Origin: Enterococcus saigonensis
GTDB lineage: Bacteria; Bacillota; Bacilli; Lactobacillales; Enterococcaceae
Assembly: GCF_011397115.1 (NCBI RefSeq)
Contig: NZ_AP022822.1
Span: 1,725,001 to 1,789,000 of the forward strand
Reading direction: 5' to 3'
Length of the DNA stretch: 64,000 nt
The notes under the pieces were generated by a model. The model saw nothing but the letters and a program-made list of their open reading frames with translations, did not search any database and was not told the origin of the DNA. Shown one piece after another: positions 36,269-45,357 of this stretch (positions are counted from its first letter, which is position 1; each line of letters opens with the position of its first letter). The position numbers and the translations under genes are program-made.

Positions 36269-37531
36269 ATGAAAAAAAAATATGATGTAATCGTGATAGG
36301 AGCAGGACCTGCTGGTATGATGGCCGCTATTGCTGCAGCCGAAAATGAAGTGGATGTTTTATTAGTAGAAAAAAACAAGCGCCTCGGTAAAAAAATGCTT
36401 TTAACTGGTGGCGGTCGCTGTAATGTGACAAACAATCGTCCTATTGATGATTTAATTGCACACATTCCTGGTAATGGAAAATTCTTATATAGTACGTTCT
36501 CCCAGTGGAATAATAACGATATTATGGAATTTTTTAGTCGTCGCAATGTAGCGTTAAAAGAAGAAGATCACGGGCGTATTTTTCCTGTCACGGATCGCGC
36601 TAAAACGATTGTCGATGCCTTATACGAAGAATTAAAACGCCGGAACGTCACTGTTTTACCCAATACAACTGTTACAAAGTTGATCCATGATGAAGCAAAG
36701 GTTTACGGTATCCGTTGTGAAAAAGAAGAATTTGAAGCGTCTTGTGTCATTATTACAACTGGTGGTAAAACATACCCAGGAACCGGTTCTACCGGCGATG
36801 GTTATAAAATGGCAAAATCTTGTGGTCACAGTGTTACACCACTTTTTCCAACTGAAGCCCCCTTGATTTCAGAAGCTAAATTCATTCAAGAAAAAACTTT
36901 GCAAGGCTTAGCATTACAAGATGTTAAACTAAGTGTTTTAGCAAAAGGCAAAGTTGTCACTTCACACACGATGGATTTGCTTTTTACACATTTTGGTTTG
37001 TCAGGTCCAGCTGCCTTACGCTGCTCGTATGCAATAAACCAAGAACTTCGCAAAGGCAGTCCCTTTGTCCAAGTTTTATTAGATTGTTTCCCTAAACAAA
37101 CAAAAACAGAGCTATTAGCTGATTTAACGCTGCGCGTACAAACGAAAAAGAACTTAAAGAATGCCTTAGCACAATGGTTGCCAGAACGATTATTACAGTT
37201 TTATCTTGAGCAATTAACTCTAACTGATATTACAGCTGACAAGGTTTCCCTTGAACAATTGGAAAAATTAGTTTTTCTTGTCAAAAATTTCGAGATTCCA
37301 ATTATTCGTACCTTTGCCCTTGAGCGTGCCTTTGTCACGGGTGGTGGTGTAAACTTAAAAGAAGTTATACCTAAAACTTTAGAAAGTAAACTTTGCCAAG
37401 GGCTATTTTTTGCAGGTGAAGTATTGGACGTTAATGGTTATACAGGTGGCTATAACATTACAACTGCTTTATGCACAGGACATGTAGCTGGGAAAAATGC
37501 GGCAGAAGTTGCCAGCTGGCAAAAATATTAA
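36269..37531 (+). CDS. HI0933-like (BaiN/YhiN) flavoprotein
   Basis: 420 aa NAD(P)/FAD-dependent oxidoreductase. The N-terminal dinucleotide fold KYDVIVIGAGPAGMMAAIAA is followed by KKMLLTGGGRCNVTN; TTGGKTYPGTGSTGDGYKMA; C-terminal FAGEVLDVNGYTGGYNI, which closes the FAD site. Start chosen for AAGAGGTGAAA; the longer ORF includes the promoter. Physiological substrate unknown for most members. Confidence 0.88.
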   Translation: MKKKYDVIVIGAGPAGMMAAIAAAENEVDVLLVEKNKRLGKKMLLTGGGRCNVTNNRPIDDLIAHIPGNGKFLYSTFSQWNNNDIMEFFSRRNVALKEEDHGRIFPVTDRAKTIVDALYEELKRRNVTVLPNTTVTKLIHDEAKVYGIRCEKEEFEASCVIITTGGKTYPGTGSTGDGYKMAKSCGHSVTPLFPTEAPLISEAKFIQEKTLQGLALQDVKLSVLAKGKVVTSHTMDLLFTHFGLSGPAALRCSYAINQELRKGSPFVQVLLDCFPKQTKTELLADLTLRVQTKKNLKNALAQWLPERLLQFYLEQLTLTDITADKVSLEQLEKLVFLVKNFEIPIIRTFALERAFVTGGGVNLKEVIPKTLESKLCQGLFFAGEVLDVNGYTGGYNITTALCTGHVAGKNAAEVASWQKY

Positions 37532-37541
37532 CTAATAAAAA

Positions 37542-37591
37542 AAACACGATGCTAAGCTTGTTAACAGCAGAACTTAAAAAGCATCGTGTTT
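37542..37591. terminator. Bidirectional terminator (flavoprotein / ybaK)
   Basis: 12-bp stem, AAACACGATGCT with AGCATCGTGTTT, 26-nt loop, between convergent genes. Confidence 0.75.
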
Positions 37592-37596
37592 CTTAC

Positions 37597-38082
37597 TTAT
37601 TCGATTAAATCAACAAATTCTCCTCGCACCAAAGTCGACAAATCAATCGGTGCCATTTCCAGTTGCAATCCGCGTTTTCCCGCTGAAATTATAATAGTAT
37701 CGAATAATTCAGCTGTTTGATCAATATAGGATGGAAATAATTTTTTCATACCAATTGGGGAACAACCGCCGCGAATGTAACCTGTTGTTTGTTCTAAATC
37801 CTTTAAATGTAACATTTCAACTTTTTTATTGCCGCTAGCTTTAGCCAATTTCTTCAAATCCAATTCATGATTACCCGGGATTACAGCGACAATTACACCT
37901 GTTTTATTACCGATTGCTACCAGTGTCTTAAAAACCTGAGCGGGATTTTGACCAAGTTTTGTTGCTACCTCTTCGGCACCCACATGATTTTCACTCCACT
38001 CATAAGAATATTCACGATAGGCCATTTTTTTTTGCTCAACTAAGCGAATAGCGTTCGTTTTAACAACTTTCTTTTTTACCAC
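37597..38082 (-). CDS. ybaK: Cys-tRNA(Pro) deacylase, YbaK/EbsC family
   Basis: 161 aa. Hydrolyses mischarged Cys-tRNA(Pro), a translation proofreading factor. Family features: VFKTLVAIG, VAVIPGNHELDLKKLAKASG, TGYIRGGCSPIGMKK (conserved GGxSPxG-type loop). GTG at 38082 is preferred because GAGGAG, within the end of aroD, lies 9 nt upstream; a GTG six bases earlier is too close. It follows aroD with 6 bp between. Confidence 0.88.
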   Translation of the reverse strand: MVKKKVVKTNAIRLVEQKKMAYREYSYEWSENHVGAEEVATKLGQNPAQVFKTLVAIGNKTGVIVAVIPGNHELDLKKLAKASGNKKVEMLHLKDLEQTTGYIRGGCSPIGMKKLFPSYIDQTAELFDTIIISAGKRGLQLEMAPIDLSTLVRGEFVDLIE

Positions 38083-38088
38083 AACCAC

Positions 38089-38844
38089 TCACTCCTCTAA
38101 TGACAGAGCTGCTAAAATTCGGGACATCTCAGTAATATCGATTTGCCCAGGAGCAGAACTTTCTTCTAACGCTGCAAAAGTCATTACGGATCCCATTAAC
38201 TCACCAGCTATCCGTGTAATCTTTCCCAAATCACCCATAGCAATTAAAATAAGAGGTACACTAGCCAAACCTTGCATTTTTTGAGAAAGACCCATGATTT
38301 GTAGTACATCTTTTAAAGAATGTGGCATTACGGCAATTTTTCCAAAATCAGCGTCAAATTGTCGCATTACGCCCAATTTCATAACTAGTTCACCATCTGC
38401 CGGCGTTTTATCAAAATTATGACTACTTAAAAGTAGCGCTGTTTTTTGTTTTTTTAACTGACTCAAAAAACCTCGACCTAAAAATTCAGCCCGCTCTAAC
38501 TCGACATCAACAATATCAACCAAGCCACTTTCTGCTGCAGCAATATAAAGAGAGTGATAATCCCGCAACGATAAATCAGCTTTGCCACCTTCATTTAATG
38601 TCCGAAAAGTAAACAAGAGAATTTTTTCTTTTAACGCTGTTCGAAGATGAGATAATACTTCCAATACAGCGTTTTGATTTGAAAAATCAGCAAAATAATC
38701 GACGCGCCATTCTACCACATCACAAACAGAATCTGCTGCTAATTGTGCTTGCGTTAAGAGTGTTTGACTATCTTGACCCGTAAGCGGCACACAAATTTTC
38801 GGTGTGCCCTTACCAAAGGTTACATTTTTTAGCGTAACTTGCAT
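38089..38844 (-). CDS. aroD: 3-dehydroquinate dehydratase, type I
   Basis: Dehydrates 3-dehydroquinate in the shikimate pathway through a Schiff base. 251 aa. VVEWRVDYF (substrate-binding Glu/Arg), LLLSSHNFDKTP with catalytic His142, KIAVMPHSLKDV with Schiff-base Lys169. RBS AAAAGGGGCG. No other shikimate gene is adjacent; it sits between an rRNA methylase and ybaK, likely one transcript. Confidence 0.94.
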   Translation of the reverse strand: MQVTLKNVTFGKGTPKICVPLTGQDSQTLLTQAQLAADSVCDVVEWRVDYFADFSNQNAVLEVLSHLRTALKEKILLFTFRTLNEGGKADLSLRDYHSLYIAAAESGLVDIVDVELERAEFLGRGFLSQLKKQKTALLLSSHNFDKTPADGELVMKLGVMRQFDADFGKIAVMPHSLKDVLQIMGLSQKMQGLASVPLILIAMGDLGKITRIAGELMGSVMTFAALEESSAPGQIDITEMSRILAALSLEE

Positions 38845-38881
38845 TATTTTCGCCCCTTTTAAGATTCAATTTCATTATCCG

Positions 38882-40069
38882 CTATAACTTAAATTTGCTT
38901 GATTGTTTCACTTGATAAATCAAAACTTTTAAATAATTGCCTTCTGGAAATATTTGGCTCACATGAAAATCAGTAGGCAAACGTTTGGTGTCTAATAATT
39001 TGTAATCAACCTTGGCAGCTACAAACTCATTTTCGATCATCTGTTGAAATTTATCTAACGTAACATTTGCTGTATTGGCAGATGCGATAATGATTCCTTC
39101 TTCGGTTAAAATTGGTAAACTTTCGGCAATCAATTGACCATAATGGTTTTTTACTTTAAAGACTTGCTTTTTATTACGCGCAAAACTCGGCGGATCTAAT
39201 ACAATGACATCATATTTCAACCCTTTTTTTAACGCATAGGAAAAATAGTTAAAAACATCCATAACATGTATTTTTTGAGTTGCTAAATCAAGACCGTTTA
39301 CTTCAAACTGTTCGCGCGTTTTTGATAAACTGCGCTTTGCTAAATCCACGCTCGTAGTACTAAGAGCGCCACCCATAGCCGCCGCTACAGAAAATGCCCC
39401 TGTATAACTAAACATATTCAAGACTGTTTTTCCTGCTGCTAAGCCATCAACCAAAAGCCCCCGCACTTGTCGCTGATCTAAAAAGATTCCTGTCATTAGT
39501 CCTTCATTTAAATATATAGCAAAATTAACAGAATTTTCTTTTACAATTAAAGGCTCAGGAGCCTCTTTACCATATATATGCAGTGATTCTGGTAGTTCAC
39601 CAGCAAAGCGGATCTTCTCATAAGCACCCAAAACTTCAGGATAGATTTCTTTAAAAGCAGCTACAATCTTATTTTTTTCTTTATACAAAGTATCATTGTA
39701 CCAAGAAAAAACAGCATAATGGTCATACCACTCAATCGTAAGTCCACCCAACCCATCTGCCTCACCATTAAAAATACGAAAAGCCGTTGTTGTTTCATCA
39801 TTGAAAAATGTTTGACGCAATGCCTTGGCTTTAGCAAATATCCGGGCATAAAAAGCCTGATTTATTGTTTCATCCTGCCAAGCTAGCACCCAACCAATGC
39901 CTTTATTTTGTTTACCAAGATATCCCTTGGCTAAAAAATTTCCTTTTTGATCGACAAAATCTACCCAATCGGATTTGATCGTTAAATCAACCGCAATATC
40001 GTCTGCTTGAATTAATGGATAGTGTTGACGTAATTTTTTAACGCCAAACTTGTTCATTTGAATTTTCAT
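38882..40069 (-). CDS. Class I SAM-dependent rRNA methyltransferase, RlmI-like
   Basis: 395 aa. An N-terminal PUA-like RNA-binding domain (about 1-75) precedes a Rossmann methyltransferase domain: VLNMFSYTGAFSVAAAMGGA (SAM motif I), VLDPPSFARNKKQVF (motif IV, DPPSF as in m5C 23S rRNA enzymes). Family members methylate a 23S rRNA cytosine; the exact site is unknown here. RBS GCAGGTGAAAG. Promoter at 40097-40125. First gene of the aroD-ybaK unit. Confidence 0.85.
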   Translation of the reverse strand: MKIQMNKFGVKKLRQHYPLIQADDIAVDLTIKSDWVDFVDQKGNFLAKGYLGKQNKGIGWVLAWQDETINQAFYARIFAKAKALRQTFFNDETTTAFRIFNGEADGLGGLTIEWYDHYAVFSWYNDTLYKEKNKIVAAFKEIYPEVLGAYEKIRFAGELPESLHIYGKEAPEPLIVKENSVNFAIYLNEGLMTGIFLDQRQVRGLLVDGLAAGKTVLNMFSYTGAFSVAAAMGGALSTTSVDLAKRSLSKTREQFEVNGLDLATQKIHVMDVFNYFSYALKKGLKYDVIVLDPPSFARNKKQVFKVKNHYGQLIAESLPILTEEGIIIASANTANVTLDKFQQMIENEFVAAKVDYKLLDTKRLPTDFHVSQIFPEGNYLKVLIYQVKQSSKFKL

Positions 40070-40096
40070 ACTTTCACCTGCTCTTCTTTCAAAAAA

Positions 40097-40125
40097 AGTA
40101 TAGCAAAAATAACAGCATTTGTCTG
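40097..40125 (-). promoter_or_regulatory. Promoter of the methylase-aroD-ybaK unit
   Basis: Minus strand: CAGACA at 40125-40120, 17-bp spacer, TATACT at 40102-40097 with a TGn extension. Confidence 0.7.
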
Positions 40126-40178
40126 TGCTTTATGAAGTTAAAGAATTACTTAATTAATTGACCTTATCGTAATTTCAA

Positions 40179-40207
40179 TTGACAGAAAAAAATCGGATTA
40201 GTAAAAT
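40179..40207 (+). promoter_or_regulatory. Promoter of ltaS
   Basis: TTGACA at 40179-40184, 17-bp spacer, TAAAAT at 40202-40207. Leader about 65 nt. Confidence 0.85.
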
Positions 40208-40278
40208 GTAAACAGTGTATATTTTCATTTTTTCATTACAGCTTGCAAAAGCAGACTTGGAAAAGGAAGGATAAAACA

Positions 40279-42390
40279 GTGAAAAATATTAAAACTCCCG
40301 CATTCTTAAATAAACGGTTGGGCTTCTTTACATTATTAGCCGTTCTTTTTTGGGCCAAAAACATTTTTGCCTATTTTGTTGATTTCAATTTAGGTATTGA
40401 AAGTATGCGTCAATACATCATTTTATTCATTAATCCAATTGCAACAACTTTATTCTTGTTGTCTATTGCATTATATGTCAGACGCACAAAAGCTTCTTAT
40501 ATAACCATGATCGTGATTTACCTCTTGATGTCGTTATTGCTCTTTGCTAACGTTTCATACTACCGTGAATTCACCGATTTTATCACGATTAACACGATGC
40601 TTGGCGCTGGTAAAGTTGCTAGTGGTTTAGGTGAAAGTGCAATTCGCTTGTTCCGCCCTTATGATTTACTTTACTTTGTTGATATCTTGGTACTTGTTGC
40701 CTTGCTATTTACTAAAAAGATTAAAATGGATATTCGTCCTGTTCGTGCACGGATGGCATTTGCTATTTCTACCTTGTCGGTGATGATTTTTTCTGGCAAC
40801 TTATTCTTAGCTGAAGTTGACCGACCAGAATTATTAACACGAACATTTTCCCGTGATTACTTAGTAAAGTATTTAGGGATTAACGCTTTTACCGTTTATG
40901 ACGGTGTTCAAACGTATCAAGCTTCTCAAGTTCGAGCTCAAGCGAGTGCCAATGACATGAAAGAAGCAGAAAATTATGTCAAAAGTCATTATGCAGCGCC
41001 AAACAGTGACTACTTTGGGATGGCTAAAGGAAAGAACGTTATTTATATTCATTTAGAAAGTACCCAACAATTTTTAATTGACTATAAACTGAAAGATGAA
41101 GAAGGTAAAGAACATGAAGTAATGCCATTTATCAACAGTTTGTATCACAGCAAGAGTACCTTTAGCTTTGATAATTTCTTCCATCAAGTCAAAGCTGGGA
41201 AAACTTCTGATGCCGAAACATTGATGGATAATTCACTATTTGGTTTAAATCAAGGAGCCTTGATGACCCAATTAGGTGGGAAAAATACGTTCCAATCCGC
41301 ACCCAATATTCTAAACCAAACATTGGGTTACTCAAGTGCTGTTTTTCACGGTAATGCGGGAACTTTCTGGAACCGAAACGAAACTTATAAACGATGGGGC
41401 TATCAGAATTTCTTTGATGCTTCTTACTATGATGTAAATGATAGCAACTCATTCCAATATGGCTTGCATGACAAACCATTTTTTGAACAATCTGTTAAAT
41501 ATTTAGAGCAGTTGCAACAACCGTTTTACTCAAAATTTATAGCTGTTTCAAACCATTTCCCTTATTCACAATTTACAAATGATGAAGCTGGGTTTCCAAT
41601 GGCAGATACAAATGACGAAACAATTAATGGCTACTTTGCTACTGCAAACTACTTGGATCGTGCGGTAGAAGAATTCTTTAACTATCTAAAAGCAAGTGGT
41701 TTATACGATAACTCTGTGATTGTCTTATATGGTGATCACTATGGTATTTCAACTTCTCGAAATAAAAACTTAGCTGAACTATTAGGTAAAGATAAAGAAA
41801 CGTGGTCAGGCTACGACGATGCGCAAATGCAACGTGTACCCTATATGATTCATATTCCTGGTCAATCAAAAGGTGGTATTAACCATACTTATGGTGGTCA
41901 AGTCGATGCCTTACCAACTTTGTTACACTTACTCGGTGTCGATACGAAAGACTATATTCAATTAGGACAAGACTTACTTTCAAAACAACACGAACAACTT
42001 GTAGCTTTCCGCGATGGTGATTTTGTTACTGACAAATATACCTATTACGGAGGAACACTTTACGATAATGCTACTGCTCAAGCAATTACCGCTCCAGATG
42101 AACAACTGAAAACACAAGTTACAAAATGGAAAGATGAAGTTGGCAAACAACTAGCTACTTCTGACCAAATTAACAACGGTGATTTATTACGCTTTTATAC
42201 TGGTAGCAATTTAAAAGAATTAGACCCAGAAAAATTCAATTATAAAAATGCCTTAGATCAATTAGGTAAGCAAGAAAGTAAATTAGGCAATAAGTCTACG
42301 AGTGTTTACTCTGAACATGGTAATAAATCTACGCAAGATTTATATCAAAGTAAGACTTACAAACAATATGCCGCAGAAGGTCATAAATAA
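40279..42390 (+). CDS. ltaS: Lipoteichoic acid synthase
   Basis: 703 aa from GTG at 40279 (AAGGAAGG upstream). Polymerises glycerol phosphate from phosphatidylglycerol on the outer membrane face. Five N-terminal helices, then a sulfatase-fold extracellular domain: YIHLESTQQF (metal-binding Glu), KTSDAETLMDNSLFG with nucleophile Thr309, YGDHYGIS (metal-binding Asp/His). A potential signal-peptidase cleavage site (RAQASAND) follows the last helix. The C-terminal tail after the fold is Lys/Gln/Tyr-rich. Confidence 0.95.
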   Translation: MKNIKTPAFLNKRLGFFTLLAVLFWAKNIFAYFVDFNLGIESMRQYIILFINPIATTLFLLSIALYVRRTKASYITMIVIYLLMSLLLFANVSYYREFTDFITINTMLGAGKVASGLGESAIRLFRPYDLLYFVDILVLVALLFTKKIKMDIRPVRARMAFAISTLSVMIFSGNLFLAEVDRPELLTRTFSRDYLVKYLGINAFTVYDGVQTYQASQVRAQASANDMKEAENYVKSHYAAPNSDYFGMAKGKNVIYIHLESTQQFLIDYKLKDEEGKEHEVMPFINSLYHSKSTFSFDNFFHQVKAGKTSDAETLMDNSLFGLNQGALMTQLGGKNTFQSAPNILNQTLGYSSAVFHGNAGTFWNRNETYKRWGYQNFFDASYYDVNDSNSFQYGLHDKPFFEQSVKYLEQLQQPFYSKFIAVSNHFPYSQFTNDEAGFPMADTNDETINGYFATANYLDRAVEEFFNYLKASGLYDNSVIVLYGDHYGISTSRNKNLAELLGKDKETWSGYDDAQMQRVPYMIHIPGQSKGGINHTYGGQVDALPTLLHLLGVDTKDYIQLGQDLLSKQHEQLVAFRDGDFVTDKYTYYGGTLYDNATAQAITAPDEQLKTQVTKWKDEVGKQLATSDQINNGDLLRFYTGSNLKELDPEKFNYKNALDQLGKQESKLGNKSTSVYSEHGNKSTQDLYQSKTYKQYAAEGHK

Positions 42391-42391
42391 T

Positions 42392-42428
42392 AAAAAAGAA
42401 GTTTCGATTTTAATCGGAACTTCTTTTT
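42392..42428 (+). terminator. Terminator of ltaS
   Basis: AAAAAAGAAGTTTCGATT pairs with AATCGGAACTTCTTTTTT (one mismatch), ending in a T-run. Confidence 0.88.
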
Positions 42429-42468
42429 TTGGCAAAAACAACTTCATACTTTATTCAAACTCACCTCG

Positions 42469-42474
42469 TATAAT
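42469..42474 (+). promoter_or_regulatory. -10 element of the mini-permease gene
   Basis: TATAAT, 18 bp before the ATG at 42493. No good -35 found at standard spacing. Confidence 0.4.
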
Positions 42475-42492
42475 TTTTATGAGGTGATAAAG

Positions 42493-43218
42493 ATGCGGAC
42501 AGTTCATTATGCAGTTGCAAGTTTACGCTACCATCGAAAAACATACCTTCCTTATTTTATCGTATTGCTCCTTTTGACTGTCGGTATATTTTTTGTATTG
42601 TGTTTAGTTAATTCTGCTCAATCAGTTTATCATAGCCTGCAAGATATGCTTGCTAGTAATCCAATGAACGAAAACAAGCAATGGACAACGCCACTACAGT
42701 TCTTCTTCAGTCAAATGAAGCACATATACGGATTAGTAGTATTTGGGGTATTCAGTTTGTTAACATTTTTGACCATCTTTTTTTCTACTTATACTTTTAC
42801 ACGTCGCAAGCGGGAATGGCAGATTTTCTTTACCTCTGGACAATCCCATTTACGAGTTGGTTTACAAATTATTTACGAATTCGTTATACCTGCACTTTTA
42901 ATCGTTGGTTGCTTAACTTGTCTTGTCTTAATTTTTCAACCATTGGTACAGCGTCTTTGCGAATTTGTCCATACCCATACAGCGCAAATGATTCGAACAA
43001 ATGATCTAGCAAATTTGAATAATGGTACAAAATTTGGTGTCCGCTTACCAAAAAACTACCCACTATTAATCCAGTCAGTTTTTATTAGTAGCCGGGACTG
43101 GTTAAATATTCTTGCCAAGACAGCCTGCCAAACGATTATTTTGTTATTGGCTAATTACAGCATTGGTTTGCCTTTGGGGGCATTCGTGACTAAAATGCGT
43201 TTAATCAAAAAGGAATAA
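42493..43218 (+). CDS. Short FtsX-type ABC permease-like protein
   Basis: 241 aa, start ATG with GAGGTG upstream. The N-terminus (YAVASLRYHRKTYLPYFI) resembles BceB/VraG-type permeases. Four helices are visible (about 20-42, 82-106, 120-148, 205-232). The usual ten-helix protein of about 650 aa with a large extracellular domain is absent, so this is a miniature or truncated form. The next gene encodes an ABC-ATPase-like protein without Walker A. Function unknown. Confidence 0.65.
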   Translation: MRTVHYAVASLRYHRKTYLPYFIVLLLLTVGIFFVLCLVNSAQSVYHSLQDMLASNPMNENKQWTTPLQFFFSQMKHIYGLVVFGVFSLLTFLTIFFSTYTFTRRKREWQIFFTSGQSHLRVGLQIIYEFVIPALLIVGCLTCLVLIFQPLVQRLCEFVHTHTAQMIRTNDLANLNNGTKFGVRLPKNYPLLIQSVFISSRDWLNILAKTACQTIILLLANYSIGLPLGAFVTKMRLIKKE

Positions 43219-43310
43219 AGATAGTTGAAGATATTTTTGCTGTACAGAGTCAATTCATACAATTCATTTAAAGTTATTAAAAGAGATAGGAAAATAAAGG
43301 AAGTGTTTTT

Positions 43311-43799
43311 ATGGAAAAAATTAGCCAATCACACCATTTCAAAATTTTTTATGGTGCGACTTTAACCCACGCTCAACAATCTTTTCAACGAGAATTACAA
43401 TACTTCACGGCAGATGTTGGTAAAATTACCCTGACGCCTAATTTTATTCCATATCTTTCTTTAACTGAAAATTTATTGATGGGATTTCCCAATAAGATTT
43501 ATAAACAAAAAATTACAGATTTGCCATTAGCTAAAGAATTACAAATTACAGATTCCCTCTTAACTAAAGAGCTAACTAATTTGACGACTACCGAAATGAT
43601 TCAACTTCAGCTTTTTCGCGCTTTGCTTGCAAACAACAAAATTATTTGTTTGGAAGATATCACCAATGCCCTAACTATTCCAGAACGTCAACAGCTTTTT
43701 AATCTTTTTCGTGATTTAATTGAAAAAGACCAGGTTGTTATTTGTCTTCTAACTACTGACAAAACCCTAGTAGATAATTTAAAGCAGATTACCTTATAG
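43311..43799 (+). CDS. Degenerate ABC-ATPase-like protein without Walker A
   Basis: 162 aa, RBS AAAGGAAG. Residues 38-60 (ITLTPNFIPYLSLTENLLMG) match the Q-loop region of ABC ATPases with the Gln missing. LTNLTTTEMIQLQLFRALLANNKIICLEDI occupies the signature/Walker B place, where LSGGE is lost and the acidic residues are shifted. LLTTDKTLVDNLKQI is the position after the H-loop. The first 35 residues carry no P-loop. It cannot be a normal ATPase. Follows the mini-permease by 92 bp without a terminator. Confidence 0.6.
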   Translation: MEKISQSHHFKIFYGATLTHAQQSFQRELQYFTADVGKITLTPNFIPYLSLTENLLMGFPNKIYKQKITDLPLAKELQITDSLLTKELTNLTTTEMIQLQLFRALLANNKIICLEDITNALTIPERQQLFNLFRDLIEKDQVVICLLTTDKTLVDNLKQITL

Positions 43800-43851
43800 C
43801 TTCGAAACGTTATTTCTACCCAATTTATTTAAACTTCCTACAAAAACAGGA

Positions 43852-43892
43852 GTAACTTTCTCACTAAGATTAGTGAGAAAGTTACTCCTGTT
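43852..43892. terminator. Bidirectional terminator near 43870
   Basis: AAAAACAGGAGTAACTTTCTCAC pairs with GTGAGAAAGTTACTCCTGTTTTT (loop TAAGATTA), between convergent genes; a long perfect stem. Confidence 0.9.
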
Positions 43893-43893
43893 T

Positions 43894-45357
43894 TTATTCA
43901 GCTTCATTATTGTCAGGAATTTCAACATCAGGAAAAGTAATGATAAATTTCGTACCTTCATTCAATTTACTTTCTACTTTGATTGTCCCTTTATGCAAAC
44001 GAACTAATTGTTGCACAATTGGCAAACCTAAGCCTGATTCACCAAATTTACGATTTTTCCGTGAAGGATCTGCCTTGTAATAACGATCCCAAATATTACG
44101 TTGCTGTTCTTCTGTCATTCCAATTCCGGTATCACTAATTTCTACAATAGTTTCCAAGTAACCTTTCCTCAAATTAACATAAATATCGCCATCTTGAGTA
44201 AATTGAATTGCATTTTGAATGATATTCACAACGACCTGAACAAAACGATCATAATCAGCATATACCTCAATGGGTTCTTCAACATCAAAATGTAACGTGT
44301 TCCCTGCCGCTTCAGCTTTAGTCTCTAATTGTGTCAAAATATTTTTTAAAGCATCGGTTCCATTAAATTTCTTTACGACGATTGAAATTTGGTTCGTCCT
44401 GATTTTTTCGTAATCCAAATTTTCATTGACCAAACGAATTAAGCGTTCTGTTTCATTTTTCATCAGGCGAACAGCATTTTCTTTTTGGTTTTCAGGAATA
44501 GCATTGTATTCCAAGCCTTCCAGCAACCCATTAATAGTTGTGAGCGGTGTACGCATTTCATGAGACGCATCTGCCATGAACTGTTTCCGTCGCTCTTCTT
44601 GCCTTTCGATTTCTTCTTGAGATTCTTTTAAAGAAACTGTCATCTTATTAAAGTCGTCTGCCAATTCATCAAATTCATCTTTATCATGGACAGGTAGCTG
44701 AACATCAAAGTTACCACTAGCAATTTCTTTTGTCGCTTTTTTCATACGATTAATTCGCCTTACTTGCATGCTGGCATAAAAGTAGCTGATGATTAGTGCA
44801 ATCACGCTTGAAATAATAAATCCTTTAAATAGGTTCAATGTCACTGCATTGACACTATCTGAAATATTTTTTGCCGGCTGTGTCACGATTAACGCACCAT
44901 AAAATTCACCTTCTAAATTAAAAGGAACCATGGCATAAGAAGTAACTTCATGTTCACCAAACACGTTGGTATCTGAAGTTTTTTTCTGTCGTTCTCCTGC
45001 TTTTAACGCCATCCATTCTTTTTCAGCAATAGAAAAATGAACATTTGCATTGTTAGGATAAGTAGATTTGCCACTTTTATCTACAAAAACAAAATTGACA
45101 TCTTGTTGATTTAATGCTAACTCAGTAAACAACAAAGAATTATGCAGACTATCATCTGGTGTTGCAGCACTGGCATTGGGTAATTCTGCATAATTTTGAG
45201 CGGTTTTAGCCACTGATTCGGCATACCCAAACAATTGTCGATAGTTGTTATCTTCCATTGTGCGCTTAGTCAATTGCGTAAAAGAAATACCCACAATCAA
45301 CAAAATCACGGCAATTACGACCCAAAAAGCCATTAGTTGCTGATAAAGGTAACGCAT
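43894..45357 (-). CDS. Sensor histidine kinase
   Basis: 487 aa membrane kinase. TM1 about 8-30, extracytoplasmic sensor about 31-176, TM2 about 177-196, HAMP 197-250, a short coiled coil, H-box MADASHEMRTPLT (His266), N-box VVNIIQNAIQFT, G1 ISDTGIGM, G2 ESGLGLPIVQQL. Start overlaps the regulator stop by one base. Position next to ltaS suggests the E. faecalis EF1260/1261-type pair from memory of gene order; signal unknown. Confidence 0.88.
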   Translation of the reverse strand: MRYLYQQLMAFWVVIAVILLIVGISFTQLTKRTMEDNNYRQLFGYAESVAKTAQNYAELPNASAATPDDSLHNSLLFTELALNQQDVNFVFVDKSGKSTYPNNANVHFSIAEKEWMALKAGERQKKTSDTNVFGEHEVTSYAMVPFNLEGEFYGALIVTQPAKNISDSVNAVTLNLFKGFIISSVIALIISYFYASMQVRRINRMKKATKEIASGNFDVQLPVHDKDEFDELADDFNKMTVSLKESQEEIERQEERRKQFMADASHEMRTPLTTINGLLEGLEYNAIPENQKENAVRLMKNETERLIRLVNENLDYEKIRTNQISIVVKKFNGTDALKNILTQLETKAEAAGNTLHFDVEEPIEVYADYDRFVQVVVNIIQNAIQFTQDGDIYVNLRKGYLETIVEISDTGIGMTEEQQRNIWDRYYKADPSRKNRKFGESGLGLPIVQQLVRLHKGTIKVESKLNEGTKFIITFPDVEIPDNNEAE

